DNA of 64,000 bases from Spirometra erinaceieuropaei. Its lineage: Eukaryota; Platyhelminthes; Cestoda; Diphyllobothriidea; Diphyllobothriidae. Within the stretch, counting starts at the first letter, position 1. Each line of letters opens with the position of its first letter. The notes under the pieces were generated by a model that was not told the origin of the DNA, did not search any database, and saw only the letters and a program-made list of their open reading frames with translations. Made by a program: the position numbers and the translations under genes. Location: positions 540,798 to 604,797 of the forward strand of contig CACRXP010000114.1 of NCBI GenBank assembly GCA_902702965.1. The letters are read 5' to 3'. Below, one piece after another: positions 21,961 through 32,960 of this stretch.

Positions 21961-22270
21961 TTGAGTAATTTTTGTTTAACTGACTGATCTGTCAGCTTAA
22001 CGATGCGATAAACAGGACCACATTCCAAGCACTACTACAGATTGTGTAATTTGTGGATTTGCTACATAAGATAAAGAGAGTTCAGCATGGATTCCGGTTT
22101 AAGGTGGCCTATTGACTGTCGACATTGCGATAGGGAACAAATTCCTGACGTGCTATAGAGAATGCAACGCGCGAAAATTCTGTTACGTCTTTCAATAAGG
22201 CCAAATAGGCAGATGCAGGACTTCTATCAACGCAGGAGTCAAGGTTACACGGAGTGGAGGGGAAGAGGAC

Positions 22271-22983
22271 CTCATGACAGACTGTGGCGTATGGTGTCCG
22301 GCGGGCTCACATGTGGTCTAAGGCTGCGTGTGTGGGGAGTAGGTGGGGCGAGGTGCGATTAGGAGGTCTGGAGTGCGACGTTATCTGCGATTTGTATGGA
22401 GGCAAATATAACGGAATAGGCCCATATGATGACAGAATGTCCTCGGGAAGCGTGGGCAGCGTGCGATGGGACTCCCGACACTGGCACATCAATCCCACTC
22501 CGATGAATTTGCATGTGCCCGACCTAGCCGATGCCTGATGCATATGTGTGCCGTCCGTAAGGACTGTGGATAATGAGCTGGCAGTGCGGCTATGCTATTA
22601 GTACTGGGCTAGCTGGTGGCGCTCGAGTTGTTAGAAGAGCTTTTAGATGCAGGAGGTAGGTTTGTCCCGATGGCATTGTGGGAACTTCTACCGTTAAGGA
22701 AACGTACATGACCAATTTGACTTGTGCGGTGTCGGAATGGTCTGTGGTGCAGATGAATAGTTTATGACGAGCCTTCCGATACTGCTTCGCTGACTCTGTT
22801 GGATGGACTCGTAAGTGATCCAACAGGCCTATTCTAAGTTTCCGAACTACGAGCTGTATGTTTTTTCGTGCAAGGAAAATCATACACTTCTGTATGCTAT
22901 TATAAAGCGATCACAGAGGGTTCACAGAATTTAGAAGTGGATGTGAACCATGGTCTTGAAAAATCTCATAATTAAAAACTTTA
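22271..22983. other. No recognised feature
   Basis: No supported feature was found. Confidence 0.4.
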
Positions 22984-23115
22984 AGCTTTAAAAGATGCTA
23001 GTTCTTCAAGTATAACATTTGAAGAGGACGTAATTTGCTACCAATTGAGTAAAAGAAAGAATTTTTCGTACATATTCTCTATGAAATATATTTGAATTTA
23101 TAAGGGCAAAGAATA
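22984..23115. repeat. Fragment of the AT-rich repeat
   Basis: GAAGAGGACGTAATTTGCTACC..TGAGTAAAAG..TCTATGAAATATATTTGAATT matches the right arm of the AT-rich fold-back element (compare 2900-2990 and 18880-18965). Confidence 0.65.
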
Positions 23116-23329
23116 TCAGGCAAGGGTCGACTACGCTCTACTGGTCCTAAATGCAAGCGCAACGTGGGCATTGGAAGTAAAGCAAATCCAAGGTGATAAT
23201 AAAATCGTTAATGGGGAAAGGAACCGAGGCTGAACCGGAAAAGGCAACTTGATGTATGACAAATCTGCCGCGGGATTGAAGGAACCCAAGAATCCCCGCA
23301 AAAGACCTGGCTGACAGGACACTCGGGGC

Positions 23330-23560
23330 ATCAACACCCCAAACCTAACCGTAACCTCAAAAGTAAACCTAATTTTAAACGTAACTATAAACCTACCGGT
23401 AACCCTTACCTTAACACTTGACCTAACACTGAACCAACAAGAAACCCTGACCCAGATCCTTACCCCAGCCTTGACCGTAACACAAAACTTTATCTCAGCC
23501 ATAAGCCTAACCTTAACCGTAAGCATCCCCTAGCCCTGACACTAGTTCTAACCACAAAAA
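23330..23560. repeat. Degenerate telomere-like (CCTAAC/ACCTAA) array
   Basis: There are repeated CCTAACC, AACCTAAC and CCTTAACC variants with about 6-base spacing, related to the TTAGGG motif on the other strand. An open frame through it (VKVRV-type repeats) is an artefact. It lies just beyond the 3' end of the large PLE. Confidence 0.7.
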
Positions 23561-23602
23561 TAACAATAAAACCAAAGAAGAAGATACGACGCCGGGACAA
23601 GA

Positions 23603-23661
23603 GCTTTATTAGCCTGACGTTTCGGATTCCTACTCGAATCCATCATCAGAGACACAAAAGC
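23603..23661 (-). ncRNA. Hammerhead ribozyme motif in the main PLE tail
   Basis: Minus strand: CTGATGA (23643-23649), one unpaired T, stem II GGATTC/GAATCC with loop GAGTAG, and GAAACGTC (23616-23623). The inner stem I is GTCT with AGGC, and GCTTT/AAAGC forms the outer part after an internal loop. All core bases are intact. Stem III would be A-U and C-G with no loop, so self-cleavage may need a dimer. Confidence 0.7.
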
Positions 23662-23764
23662 AGATAAGGGTGGCTCATGCATATGCGTCTGCAGTATTTA
23701 TAGGATGCAATAGCCATGCTACCGCATACCTATGAATATTCACGGCTCCCCCTCCCCCCCTTCA

Positions 23765-25987
23765 TCAGGGATCGTTGCACGCGGCGTGATGGCCGACATT
23801 CACGTCGTTAATTGCTGCAATTTCATCACGTGCGTTGGATGTTGGTGTGATGATTGCTCGACCATCTGACGCGCTGACCCGGGTGTTGGGAAGAGTGTTC
23901 ACCTGTGCGCTCCCCGTGTGGCCAATTACTCCGCCTAGACGAAGTCTCAGCACGGTGTATTGAATGGGAAGATCATTGCACTTGTTAATAGACTGAGGTC
24001 CAGTAAACCATGACTCAAGCAGCTCCCGGCCCAGGCGGTTGTCACTTCTTGCGAGAATTTCGGCCTCGTCAAATTTGAATGCGTGGCCGGAACCCGTCGA
24101 ATGAGCCGCAACTTGAGAGCTGGCGTCATTTCTGCGCACCGCTGCAGCGTGTTCGGCCATTCGCGTTCGGAGCTGTCTTCCGGTTTCTCTGACGTCGTTG
24201 CTTTGTCCGCAACTGCACCAGATCCGATAAAGGACTCCAGACGTGTCTTGCCGTGGCAGTGAGTCTTTTGGTTTCATCAACTGTCGCCTGATGGTTGCCT
24301 CCGGCCTGTGTGCAGCTCCAACTCCAGGTGGTGCGAGAAGGCGGCCAACAGCATCCGAAACGTTCTTGACATATGGAAGCGCTCACCAAACTTTGTTGTC
24401 CGTGCGGGTAGGCCTTTCGTCCCTTTTGCGTATGCACCGGTTGACAAAGTTGCCCGGGTAGCCATTGGCTTTGAATACCCGTCGGAGGTATTGTAGTTCA
24501 GCAATCTTGTCTTCCGGCTCACTGCAGTGCCTTTCGACACGCCGATAGAGCGTCCTTACACAACTGCGTTTGTGACTGATTGGGTGGTTGCTGTTGAAGT
24601 TCAGTACTTGCATCGTATTCGTCGCTTTCCTGAACACTTTGGTCTTTAGTCCACCACAATCCTTGCGGCATACGAGGACATCCAGGAAGGCCAGCTGGTT
24701 GTTCTCTTCCTCCTCCATCGTAAATTGTATGTCCGGAAGACTGCATTCAGACGTTCCTTGAATGTCAGCAGTTGATCCCGATCGATAACGACGAAGGTAT
24801 CATCCACATACCAGGCCAAGAACTTCGGTTTGTGGTGTTGGAAGACCAGCGACTCTAACCGTTGCAAGACCGCCTCGGCGATTAACCCCGAAATCGGCGA
24901 ACCCATTGGTGTGCCCTTCACCTGTTCGTAGATTGTCCCGTCGAACGTGAAGTACGTCCTGAAACAGAACTTCAGGAGCTGAAGAACTTGGGCGCGTCGA
25001 AGACGATTCTTCGTTTCATCGTATTTGCTTTGTAGAAGCAGCTCGATTGTCTCGATCGCTAGGTCCTGGGGAATAGAAGTAAAATGGGATGTGACATCAA
25101 AAGATACCATGACCTCATTTGGATGGAGGCTTACCCCTTTGAGTTTCTGCAGGAATTCTGCTGACGAAGAGACCGTGGTGTCTGACTCAGCGCTCAGGAA
25201 CTTGAGACGCCGGAACAGCCACTTAGCCAGTCCGTACGTTGGAGTACCTTTGAGCGACACGATGGGTCGGAGAGGAGCGCCGTCTTTGAGCACCTTAGGG
25301 AGGCCATAGAATCGGGCCAAAGCCGTATCTTGGGGTCTCGCCATGCGTCTGCCGGTCGGTGTTATTGCATCTTAGTTCTCCAAGGCCAACAACGTAGCAT
25401 TACTTTCGCGTGTCAGCGCTTTTACAGGGTTCGTTGCACATGGGACATAGAACTGTCGATCCTCCAGTAAACCTTTGGCTTCTTGAAGGTAGTCTGTCCT
25501 GTCCAGCACAACCGTGGAGCGTCCCTTGTCCGCTGGCACGATGACCAAGTCTTTTTCCGCCTTGAGTTCTTTAAGCGCATCACGTTCGACCTTGGAAAGA
25601 ACTTCCCGCGGCCTGTGGGCCATTAGGAGGGACGACACTTGGTGTCGGATGAGGCTCTTGGTCTCCTCCGTAGCCTCCGTCTGACTAAGGATTGATTCCA
25701 CTGCTGCAGTCATGTTAACAGGTTTGGCGTTAGTCGTGTTAAACGAAGCTTCGTGCCTTAAAACCTGCATCTGATCCTTCGTCAGCTCCTTTGATGACAG
25801 GTTGTGCACCAGTTTGTCGTTTCTGGGCGACGTTGGATTGGGCAGCTTTCGAAATTTGTTCTCCAGTGCTGCGTCGCGTATCATGCTCTGTTCGCGGTCT
25901 TGTTCAGCTATCCTCCGCAGGAGCAGATTCGTACCGATCTCACCCATGAACTCACAGCATCTGGTCTTTTCTTGGTCAATCCTTTGA
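23765..25987 (-). pseudogene. PLE reverse transcriptase/GIY-YIG polyprotein, broken
   Basis: On the minus strand the N-terminal part (25947-25372) has VERDALKELK and IVPADKGRSTVVLDR. An in-frame TAA at about 25372 precedes the RT (25344 onwards): ARFYGLPKVLKDGAPLRPIVS (fingers), VSFDVTSHFTSIP (motif A), GTPMGSPIS (motif B) and AWYVDDTFVVI (motif C). A one-base loss in a C run near 24736 shifts the frame. The thumb follows (MEEEENNQLAFLDVLV, NSNHPISHKR). An in-frame TGA (about 24383) precedes LPYVKNVSDAVGRLL. The GIY-YIG part reads GVLYRIWCSC and DVRETGRQLRTRMAEH, with YVG changed to DVR, then GHAFKFDEAEILARSDNR. Total about 730 residues if continuous. Catalytic RT Asp residues are kept. It is inactive as it stands. 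Confidence 0.85.
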
Positions 25988-26000
25988 CGGTACTTGACAG

Positions 26001-26792
26001 TACATTATACCTGCCGGCCAAGGACGGCTACGGAGGTGTGGCTTCCGTGCTGAGTACGACTTCGCGCGTTTACATGTTAGACCAGGGTTTCGGGAGGTGG
26101 TCAAACAAAGGTATCCCCCGAGTTTATCGATACTTTCGGCGGGGACTGTGAGTCTATCGATTATGGATACTTCTTACCGCCATAGTCGTGCCTGCACTAG
26201 CCGACCCGTTTGGCGTTTTCGGGTCTGGAAATTTTCGGTAGTGTTTATGCGATGAAGGACAAAATATCGATCGGCGTTACGGTGTCACCTGTTCGGGGGA
26301 GCCGATCACATGAGTGTCAAGCGCTCAACTAGCAAGGGTGTAAGTCTCTGTCGTCGCGTACAGCAGACTGCCAAAGACCCCCAGAAGACAATGTCCCATA
26401 ACCGTTCTCGTGTTTTTTTTTAGCGTACAAAACGATGGAGCAGCGACTGCCTTCACGTACAGGCGTGTCGCAGATGCATTACCCTTCCTGTTTGCCAGGC
26501 GTCGGCACCTGCTCGCGTTCGTCGTCTGTTTTGACGTCGTTATCTGATATATCCTCATCAGCGTGCCCGCAAAGCCCTCCAGCATACACCTTTCGCGGGA
26601 TTGAGAGCCAGGCGGCAGTGGCTCCCTCTAAATGTGAACTTTACGACACAATGATAGATCCTAATCGTCATGATTGTAGCACACAGACTCTGGACCACTA
26701 GTGACCCCTTCACACCCGAAAAAGTTTAACGATGTGCAACCAAACTTGTCACTGGGCAGGGCTCACTATCGCACGAAGCTCGATAAGCTATG
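26001..26792. other. No recognised feature
   Basis: I recognised nothing between the PLE 5' end and the next SINE. Confidence 0.4.
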
Positions 26793-27090
26793 GTAGGGGG
26801 CGCTCACCGATCGTTCTTACGGAACTCACTCGTTCCGCTGTGCTTTACGGGCGTTCTCTCGAGCCCAACCAGTAGCCGCACAGCAGCGCATGATATAGGC
26901 AGGATGTTATTACCGACAGAGACAAGGGATACTGGAATGGCTATTCCTGACTTATTAACTGTCGTCAGCCAGTCGTGCCCAACCCCAAAGAGTGGAACAC
27001 CCGAGTCTCGAACTCGCAACCTGTTTGTTAGAAGTCCACACCTCTAACCACTGGACCACGAGCCTGTTGCCCTGTCGGCTTTTTTTCGAT
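26793..27090 (-). repeat. SINE family 1, nearly full length
   Basis: Minus strand: the tRNA-like head (27001-27063) has GGTCCAGTGGTTAGAGG (box A), GGACTTCTAAC and GGTTGCGAGTTCGAGAC (box B). The body is GGCACGACTGGCTGACGAC and CAGTATCCCTTGTCTCTGTC. The tail is TGCGGCTACTGGTTGGGCTC..AAGAACGATCGGTGAGCGCC, ending CCCTACC. This copy gives the clearest view of the order head, body, tail. Confidence 0.85.
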
Positions 27091-27099
27091 CGGGAATAA

Positions 27100-27262
27100 A
27101 CAGCGGTAGGGGAAGCTCGCCGATCATTCTTACGGAACCCACCCGATGGAGTTCGAGCCTCAGGTGTTCCGCACTTGGGGTTTGGGTATTACTGGCTGAC
27201 GACGGCTAATAAGCCACGAATGGCCATTCCAGTCTCCCTTGTCTTTGTCGGTAATAATATAT
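27100..27262. repeat. Partial SINE family 1 pieces
   Basis: A tail piece (GGTAGGGGAAGCTCGCCGATC) is followed by body sequence in the opposite orientation (ACTGGCTGACGACGGCTAAT, TCCCTTGTCTTTGTCGGTAA). This is an inverted pair of fragments beside the previous SINE. Confidence 0.7.
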
Positions 27263-27411
27263 TACGATTAGCTAACCTCAATCGCTTCTCTTTGGGTTAC
27301 AGGTAGTTGCAGGGAGAACTCATGCAAACTTCCCGCATTGTGCGCGGTCAGGACTGGTATATCGCACCCTTAGATTCACCTACGAGGTCATGCACTTAAA
27401 CTGCGTGTGGC

Positions 27412-27814
27412 NNNNNNNNNNNNNNNNNNNNNNNNNNNNNNNNNNNNNNNNNNNNNNNNNNNNNNNNNNNNNNNNNNNNNNNNNNNNNNNNNNNNNNNNN
27501 NNNNNNNNNNNNNNNNNNNNNNNNNNNNNNNNNNNNNNNNNNNNNNNNNNNNNNNNNNNNNNNNNNNNNNNNNNNNNNNNNNNNNNNNNNNNNNNNNNNN
27601 NNNNNNNNNNNNNNNNNNNNNNNNNNNNNNNNNNNNNNNNNNNNNNNNNNNNNNNNNNNNNNNNNNNNNNNNNNNNNNNNNNNNNNNNNNNNNNNNNNNN
27701 NNNNNNNNNNNNNNNNNNNNNNNNNNNNNNNNNNNNNNNNNNNNNNNNNNNNNNNNNNNNNNNNNNNNNNNNNNNNNNNNNNNNNNNNNNNNNNNNNNNN
27801 NNNNNNNNNNNNNN
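27412..27814. other. Assembly gap (403 N)
   Basis: A continuous run of N. Open frames crossing it are meaningless. Confidence 0.99.
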
Positions 27815-30800
27815 TGACGATACCACCTCTGACCGTATACCCCAACGATTAAAATCCTCTCACCCCCAGGAAATATATTCAGCACCTTGAGGTTGCTTCC
27901 CACAACAGCGGAAAGCCTGCCAAAACGCCTATTAGGACTTTCAGATGAAGACGCAAAATTTCTGGAGGCAAAAATGTCGGTAATTAGGGACGTTCGAGCG
28001 AAAATGAACATTCAAATACTGTTTCGCAACGAGGTGACGGATACTTGCTAAACTGGACGAGGTGTCATGCATGCGTCGCACGATGAACTTAATATGAGAT
28101 GGGCTTGTTTTCATATTCATTCGCATTCATGCACATATCTTCTTTTACTTTCAAATATCTCCCTAGATTGGTTCAGCAGTTATTTACTTTACTCACGTGA
28201 AACCTCCCAGACCATTGTTTTCTCAGAGATTTCAGTCCAATTCAGTAGATGATGTTCCAATATGACTCAGTAATTTGTCGACCGCCTCAGATGCGCCGGA
28301 AATATGACCTTGGACTTCAATGCCGACAAGGTGCGTGTCTTTTACTGGTTTTCCTGTGATTGCTGCGGAAGCATAGCCTACGGGTAATATCGGCAGCCCT
28401 CCTGTAGCTCGTCTAGGCATGACGAGTGCTCGCCTTCCTCTTCCTTCTTCTTGGGGGAAATGCTCAAAAAGATTAGTTGAATGTAGTTCGCAGCCCATTC
28501 CACCTTGGACACAGATGTGTCATCAACATGCCCTATTCCTGATTTTAGCCGATAGTTGTCCATAGCCAATAACCCAGCGCTTTGACAGTTAGGCTGAACA
28601 ACAACGATTCCACCAGTGTACATTAGACTTGCTGGTACAAAAGTTCTGTTGAAGGTGGGGGAGGACTTCATTTCACCGTGACGAACCTCGGATCAGGTAA
28701 TAAAGAGTCCTTTATTTCTTTCTTCATGCTACCTGGATGCGTGCCAAAGCTGTGCAGGTTTGTTGATCCACATTACTTAGCTCTCCTGCCTTTGAATCTT
28801 GATTGGGAGTGTACGGTAACGCGCAACCCGGGAAATCTTTAATCCAGAGAATTCTTTTCCGAGAGATGCAACTTGCAGTAGGATTGCAATCTTTCCCGTG
28901 GCTCATAATCACGATCAGCATTCGCCGCTGAAGACTTAATCGCTCACCAGCTTACAGGGAAAACCGCTGCTGGTAAATAGTCATTCCGATCGCGTTGAAT
29001 TGCTGGCTTCTGACTCTTCTCTTCGTATTCAAATAAAGAACTTAGAAAGGCGTTCTTCCGGAACTGAAAGTTCAGCTTATTTGGGCTATTGGATTTTCGG
29101 GCTTCTTCCTGCCTCTGTAAATGTTCACAGCTTGGGAACCCAAAAAGGCATCAGATGGTTTGTTGGCCTCTGTGCTTCTCCTACTCGCAACACTCAGCTT
29201 CACTCGTTTCAGCTAAATTTTCGAACACCTTGCGACGTCCTCCTCTGTCTGCAACTGCAGAACACGTCAAATCCGTCTTGTTCCCGTTGGAGCTACAACC
29301 ATTCTACTAGCCGTCACCGCTGCCTGAAGAATTCTTATCCATCCTGACTCCCCTTAGGTTCCACCCTCACGATCCACTTACTCAGCGCGTCGGTTGTACT
29401 TCGGTCTTGGTCTAGACGATGTTCGGCCTGTGACTCACGCTATCGGCCTTTACAGAGGTTCTTTCTCAAATCTCTTTGGATGTTCACTGAAAGCTTCACT
29501 AACGTTTTTAGTCTTGATTGCTTCCGTTATGCTTCGTCTGGCTGATGTTTCCGTCTTCCAACATTACAGTCATGGCGGCTTGCCGGCACTCAGACTAATT
29601 TAATGTCCCCCTCCCCCCAGAGGAGCTCACGTGGGCTTCCATAGGTGCTTTAACCCGGAGTGGATTGCCGCCAGCCAACTTGAATGAGCAAAGCGTCTAC
29701 AGTAAACCCTGCCTGACGGTCGTGAGTTGGATTTTACTCAGCACTACAAACTCTTAGGTTCCTCCATAAAAAAGAAGAAATGAAGATAAAGAAGAACGTG
29801 CTATTTTTGATGGCATTTAAGGCAAGAAACTCCGTTTGAAAGGAAACAAAATTTCAATGGGTATCACTGCGCATGTGCGTAAGTTCGAGGGCTTACACTT
29901 AGCGGATTTGAGAATGAGAGAGGACATCGGAAAAAGGGAGGGAAGGCACAAATGTGGAGCAGCTCGAACAAGATCAGTGGCCAAGAGGATTGTCGCAGCT
30001 TGACTTCTCACGACGAGTGTTCAGGCCCGACCACTTTGACCTTGGCGGCAGAAAAATGAAAGTTATGGTCTGCATTTGCCGGTCTTGGGTAGAGTGAATT
30101 TTTTAATCCTTTAAATGTGCTGAAATTTACGTAGCTGGAATAACTGCCCCCGAACTGGCATAAACGGGTGATCCAAGAACTCCAATTTAATAATGGGCGA
30201 CATATTGGAAATATAAAAGAAACGATAGAAGTAATATTACGTTATTTTAGAATAACAGTTTCTTAGAAAAGCAGATATTCCGAAAACGTCAGTAATCGCC
30301 TTGACTAAGTAAATTTAAGTTTGAGGTGTACAAAAGGTCAACCCATGCAAAAAACTGGGTAAATGATACGACACAAGTAGGATGAAGTTTGAAAATAGTC
30401 CTTTTATGATGTTCGCATTCAAGCATTCTCCAAGAACTAGTATGACGTTAGATATGGCGGTGAGCCAACGGCCTACAGTTGGCTTCTTAAACGCTCTTAC
30501 AAGAACTGGCCGCTCCTTTTCCGTTTTCACATTGTTTGAAATGCGATTGACTAAGGTTTACAGGTCCTCGTCCGACCTCGTTGGTCCAGACGTCACAGGA
30601 ATAAAGGTCTTCCTACGGCCACATGTTGACAGACTGGTCAGCAATCAATAAATTTGAATAAAACTTGGTAGTCGCAATCGTAAACATGCCATTTTGTGTA
30701 AATTAAGAGAACGCACCTTCCGTCAAATTACTTTACAGTTTTTTTCGTGTGTTGAGGCGCGCTGAGTTTCAGATCGTCGTTAAAATATCGGTGAATACTT

Positions 30801-32039
30801 CAAGATTTTCAGCGCTTTTAATCGATTGTCCATAAAGGTGGGCTCTATTCTATGTGTTTATCAAAGCTTTAAAACCCGGATATATCTTAACAACATTTAC
30901 TGAAGAAGTGAGATCTGGGACCTTCATTCTAATGCAGATGACTGTTTGGGTCATATTTGTAGACTTATCCAAACATGAAACCTCAGTCGGAAAAAGTGAA
31001 CGTCCAAGACGAAATCCGGCAGTGAGTAAAATCTAGATTAGCCTGAAAACTTCCAAAAGGTAACATCTATAAAAAGCACCTTACGAAGGTAGTTGTTTGA
31101 CGGATTTCTGCGTACTTCAGCATTTTCCGAGGAAAAGTAAGGTAAAAGTGGAACGATTAGTCGCTTTTTACTTTTTTCTGCGAAATAGAGATGATTTTTC
31201 GACTGCAAATGAAAGAACCCTCTTTCCCCCTTATATTGAAACCTTTTTCGCTATATTTTTTGCTTTAGGCTCAGTTAGGAAATTGTAAATGCACAAGAGA
31301 GTGGCCGTAAGATATTGCTAAAACTGTTAAATTGCTGTCCGTTCCAGTGCTAAACCACGTTTTAATGCAAATAATGCCGTATAATATGACCACTTGGTGG
31401 GGGACCTATAAGCGGTAAGTTATTCAGTATTTACAAATGACAGGAAAGTGTCGGGCGTTAATACTGTCTTAGAGCATGCAACTACACAGATTTGGCACAT
31501 CTGACTCTTTAAAATCGATAAAATGTGCAGGCTCATGTACATTTTCAAATTTCCATTTTGGAACTTCTTGTACACCTGAACTTTACTGTACTGTTGTTTG
31601 AATTTGCTAAAAATACGCACATTTGGTTCTGGCTTCAGACGACGCGCGTCTTTTATGTTCGTCTGCTGCTTGGTGTCATTGTTTCTTTGAGTTCGCTCAT
31701 GTGCCTCAATCCCTTTTAGTCAATTGCCGCGAAACATTTTTCAATCATATCTAACTGGACTCGAATTCACCCGAGCAACAAGCTTCAGTAACTGACTTGG
31801 GCTTGGCACCTTCCGGATTTTACCCAAAACATTCACGCTAGGACAACCGATAGTGGAGAGGACTTCATTTTTCGCGAGTCCGTACAATTATTTACCCTTT
31901 GTCGTCTTTCTTATACTCTTTTTGCTGTCATTATTTTTCTTGCAAGAAACGCAGCGTCCCCACTCACAGTTGCGTTTTTCCTGTATCTATTTTTCTTTGT
32001 AGTTCTAATTGCCGCTTACACTACAAATGTCTAGTTTTC
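27815..32039. other. About 4.2 kb without a recognised feature
   Basis: No transposon or gene family was recognised. Minus-strand frames at 28232-28498, 28378-28671 and 28724-28921 have some coding look, and there is a possible acceptor (GTCTTCAG) just upstream of 28921. None matches a family I know, so they are left uncalled. They could include exons of a host gene interrupted by the gap. Confidence 0.4.
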
Positions 32040-32390
32040 TAGAAACAGCCTGCTTGCTTACACCCTGCTTCATCTGGTTTGCGGCGCCTGCCTTTCCAGG
32101 AAGTCGGAGGGTTTCTTGAGGCCGTGCACTCGGATAATGAAAACTTTAATCGGCATATTCAGCTTGATGTCCTGTACAAAAATCTCAAGGAGTAAGGATA
32201 AAGATGAGAACCAATCAGAACAGAATAACGCATATGGGAGCCGCCAGTTGGCGCAATTTTTAAAGGACGTTTGAAATGTTAACTGTTTTTGCACACTTAT
32301 TCAATGTCAGACGACGACTGGGGCAACCAGAGTAGAAAGTTCCCATAACGTTTTTTGATTTTCCCAAAGAATGCATCTGACCTCAAATAA
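32040..32390 (+). repeat. PLE tail (second-family type), plus strand
   Basis: GGTTTCTTGAGGCCGTGCACTC, TCAGCTTGATGTCCTGTAC and CAGACGACGACTGGGGCAACC correspond in order to 57010-57260 (GGTTCTTAAGGCCATGCACTC, CGAGTTTGATGCTACGT, CTGATGACGACACGGGGAACC). It lies beside an oppositely oriented PLE coding fragment, so the tail is inverted relative to it. Confidence 0.6.
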
Positions 32391-32552
32391 TATTTTTTCG
32401 GACGTCTGTCTTCCCATATACACATCCATGAGTATCGAAAGTTGGGCATCCTAAGAAGACTAATTCGAAAGTAATAAGTCTTCTGGGGAGTGTAACAAAC
32501 GTTTTTCCGTAAATTTTCGACATGTGAAAAATGTGCCAAAACAGTCAAAATT

Positions 32553-32960
32553 TTAAACTGCACTTTCATTCTTGCCAATAAGCCACGGCTGTGGGTTGGC
32601 TGTCGCCTCTTCCATTGCGAACGGCGTCTGATTCAGTGTGTCAACTAATGCATGCTTCATCGAAATGTACAACCCCTGAAATTCTCGGCCTTTCTTATAT
32701 GAACAGACGCCAACAGGCAAATTTATGGTTAGTTTCCAGCTTGTGTGTGGCAACTTGGGACGGGTGGTTTTGCCTCTTCATGGCCAGCTGATTTTTGCGT
32801 ATGTCAGTGAAGGCCGACTTTCCAGTTTGGCCATAGTAAGCTGCAATGCAGGCGTCACACGAGATCTTGTAAAAGATCCCTTTCTTATCTAAATGGCTCA
32901 CATGTATTATGGGGTTTGGTGGAGATTCCCATTCTCATGGCACAGTTTTGCCACTCTGTG
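32553..32960 (-). pseudogene. PLE GIY-YIG endonuclease fragment
   Basis: Minus-strand frame 32695-32901 reads KKGIFYKISCDACIAAYYGQTGK..DIRKNQLAMK..VATHKLETNHKF, a GIY-YIG-like core (F-Y, then Y-G-Q-T-G, then H). After a frameshift, YKKGREFQGLYISMKHALVD follows (32590-32720). No RT remains. The sequence differs from the other PLEs in the window, suggesting a fourth lineage or an old copy. Confidence 0.65.

Larger units (their letters stand above)
19890..22270. repeat. Tandem segmental duplication (two units of 1.0-1.35 kb)
   Basis: Unit 1 (about 19890-21236) and unit 2 (about 21237-22270) share their order: GGCGTGGCGAC-GGT, a CGCCGCCGC-rich run, the GTAAGGACTGTCTTGTCAGT block, a palindromic SINE tail, a tRNA-like SINE head, and the CTGACTGATCTGTCAGCTTAA to CAAATAGGCAGATGC block. 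Unit 1 has about 290 extra bases (about 20640-20925) containing another tRNA-like SINE. The open frames in both units change frame between copies, so they are not supported as genes. Confidence 0.85.
23577..26000 (-). mobile_element. Near-complete Penelope-like retroelement
   Basis: This is the best PLE copy: N-terminal region, RT with YVDD, thumb, GIY-YIG endonuclease, C-terminal extension, and a 3' tail with TATAAATACTGCAGA and a hammerhead motif. The tail ends at ATCTTCTT, i.e. near the short end point seen in the fold-back units, instead of running on to TCTATTGGC. A telomere-like array follows the 3' end. The 5' limit is uncertain and placed where the coding similarity fades. Family: PLEs combine a telomerase-like RT with a GIY-YIG nuclease. 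Confidence 0.85.

Noticed and set aside
27380..28011. Open frames spanning the N gap
   Set aside because: They contain over 130 unknown codons and carry no information.
28232..28671. Possible host exon(s) on the minus strand
   Set aside because: The composition looks coding-like but two overlapping frames compete and no family or firm splice pair could be recognised.
28724..28921. Caspase-like reading (VIMSHGKD) on the minus strand
   Set aside because: Only the SHG string resembles a caspase. The QACRG active-site region and the rest of the fold are not found in neighbouring frames.
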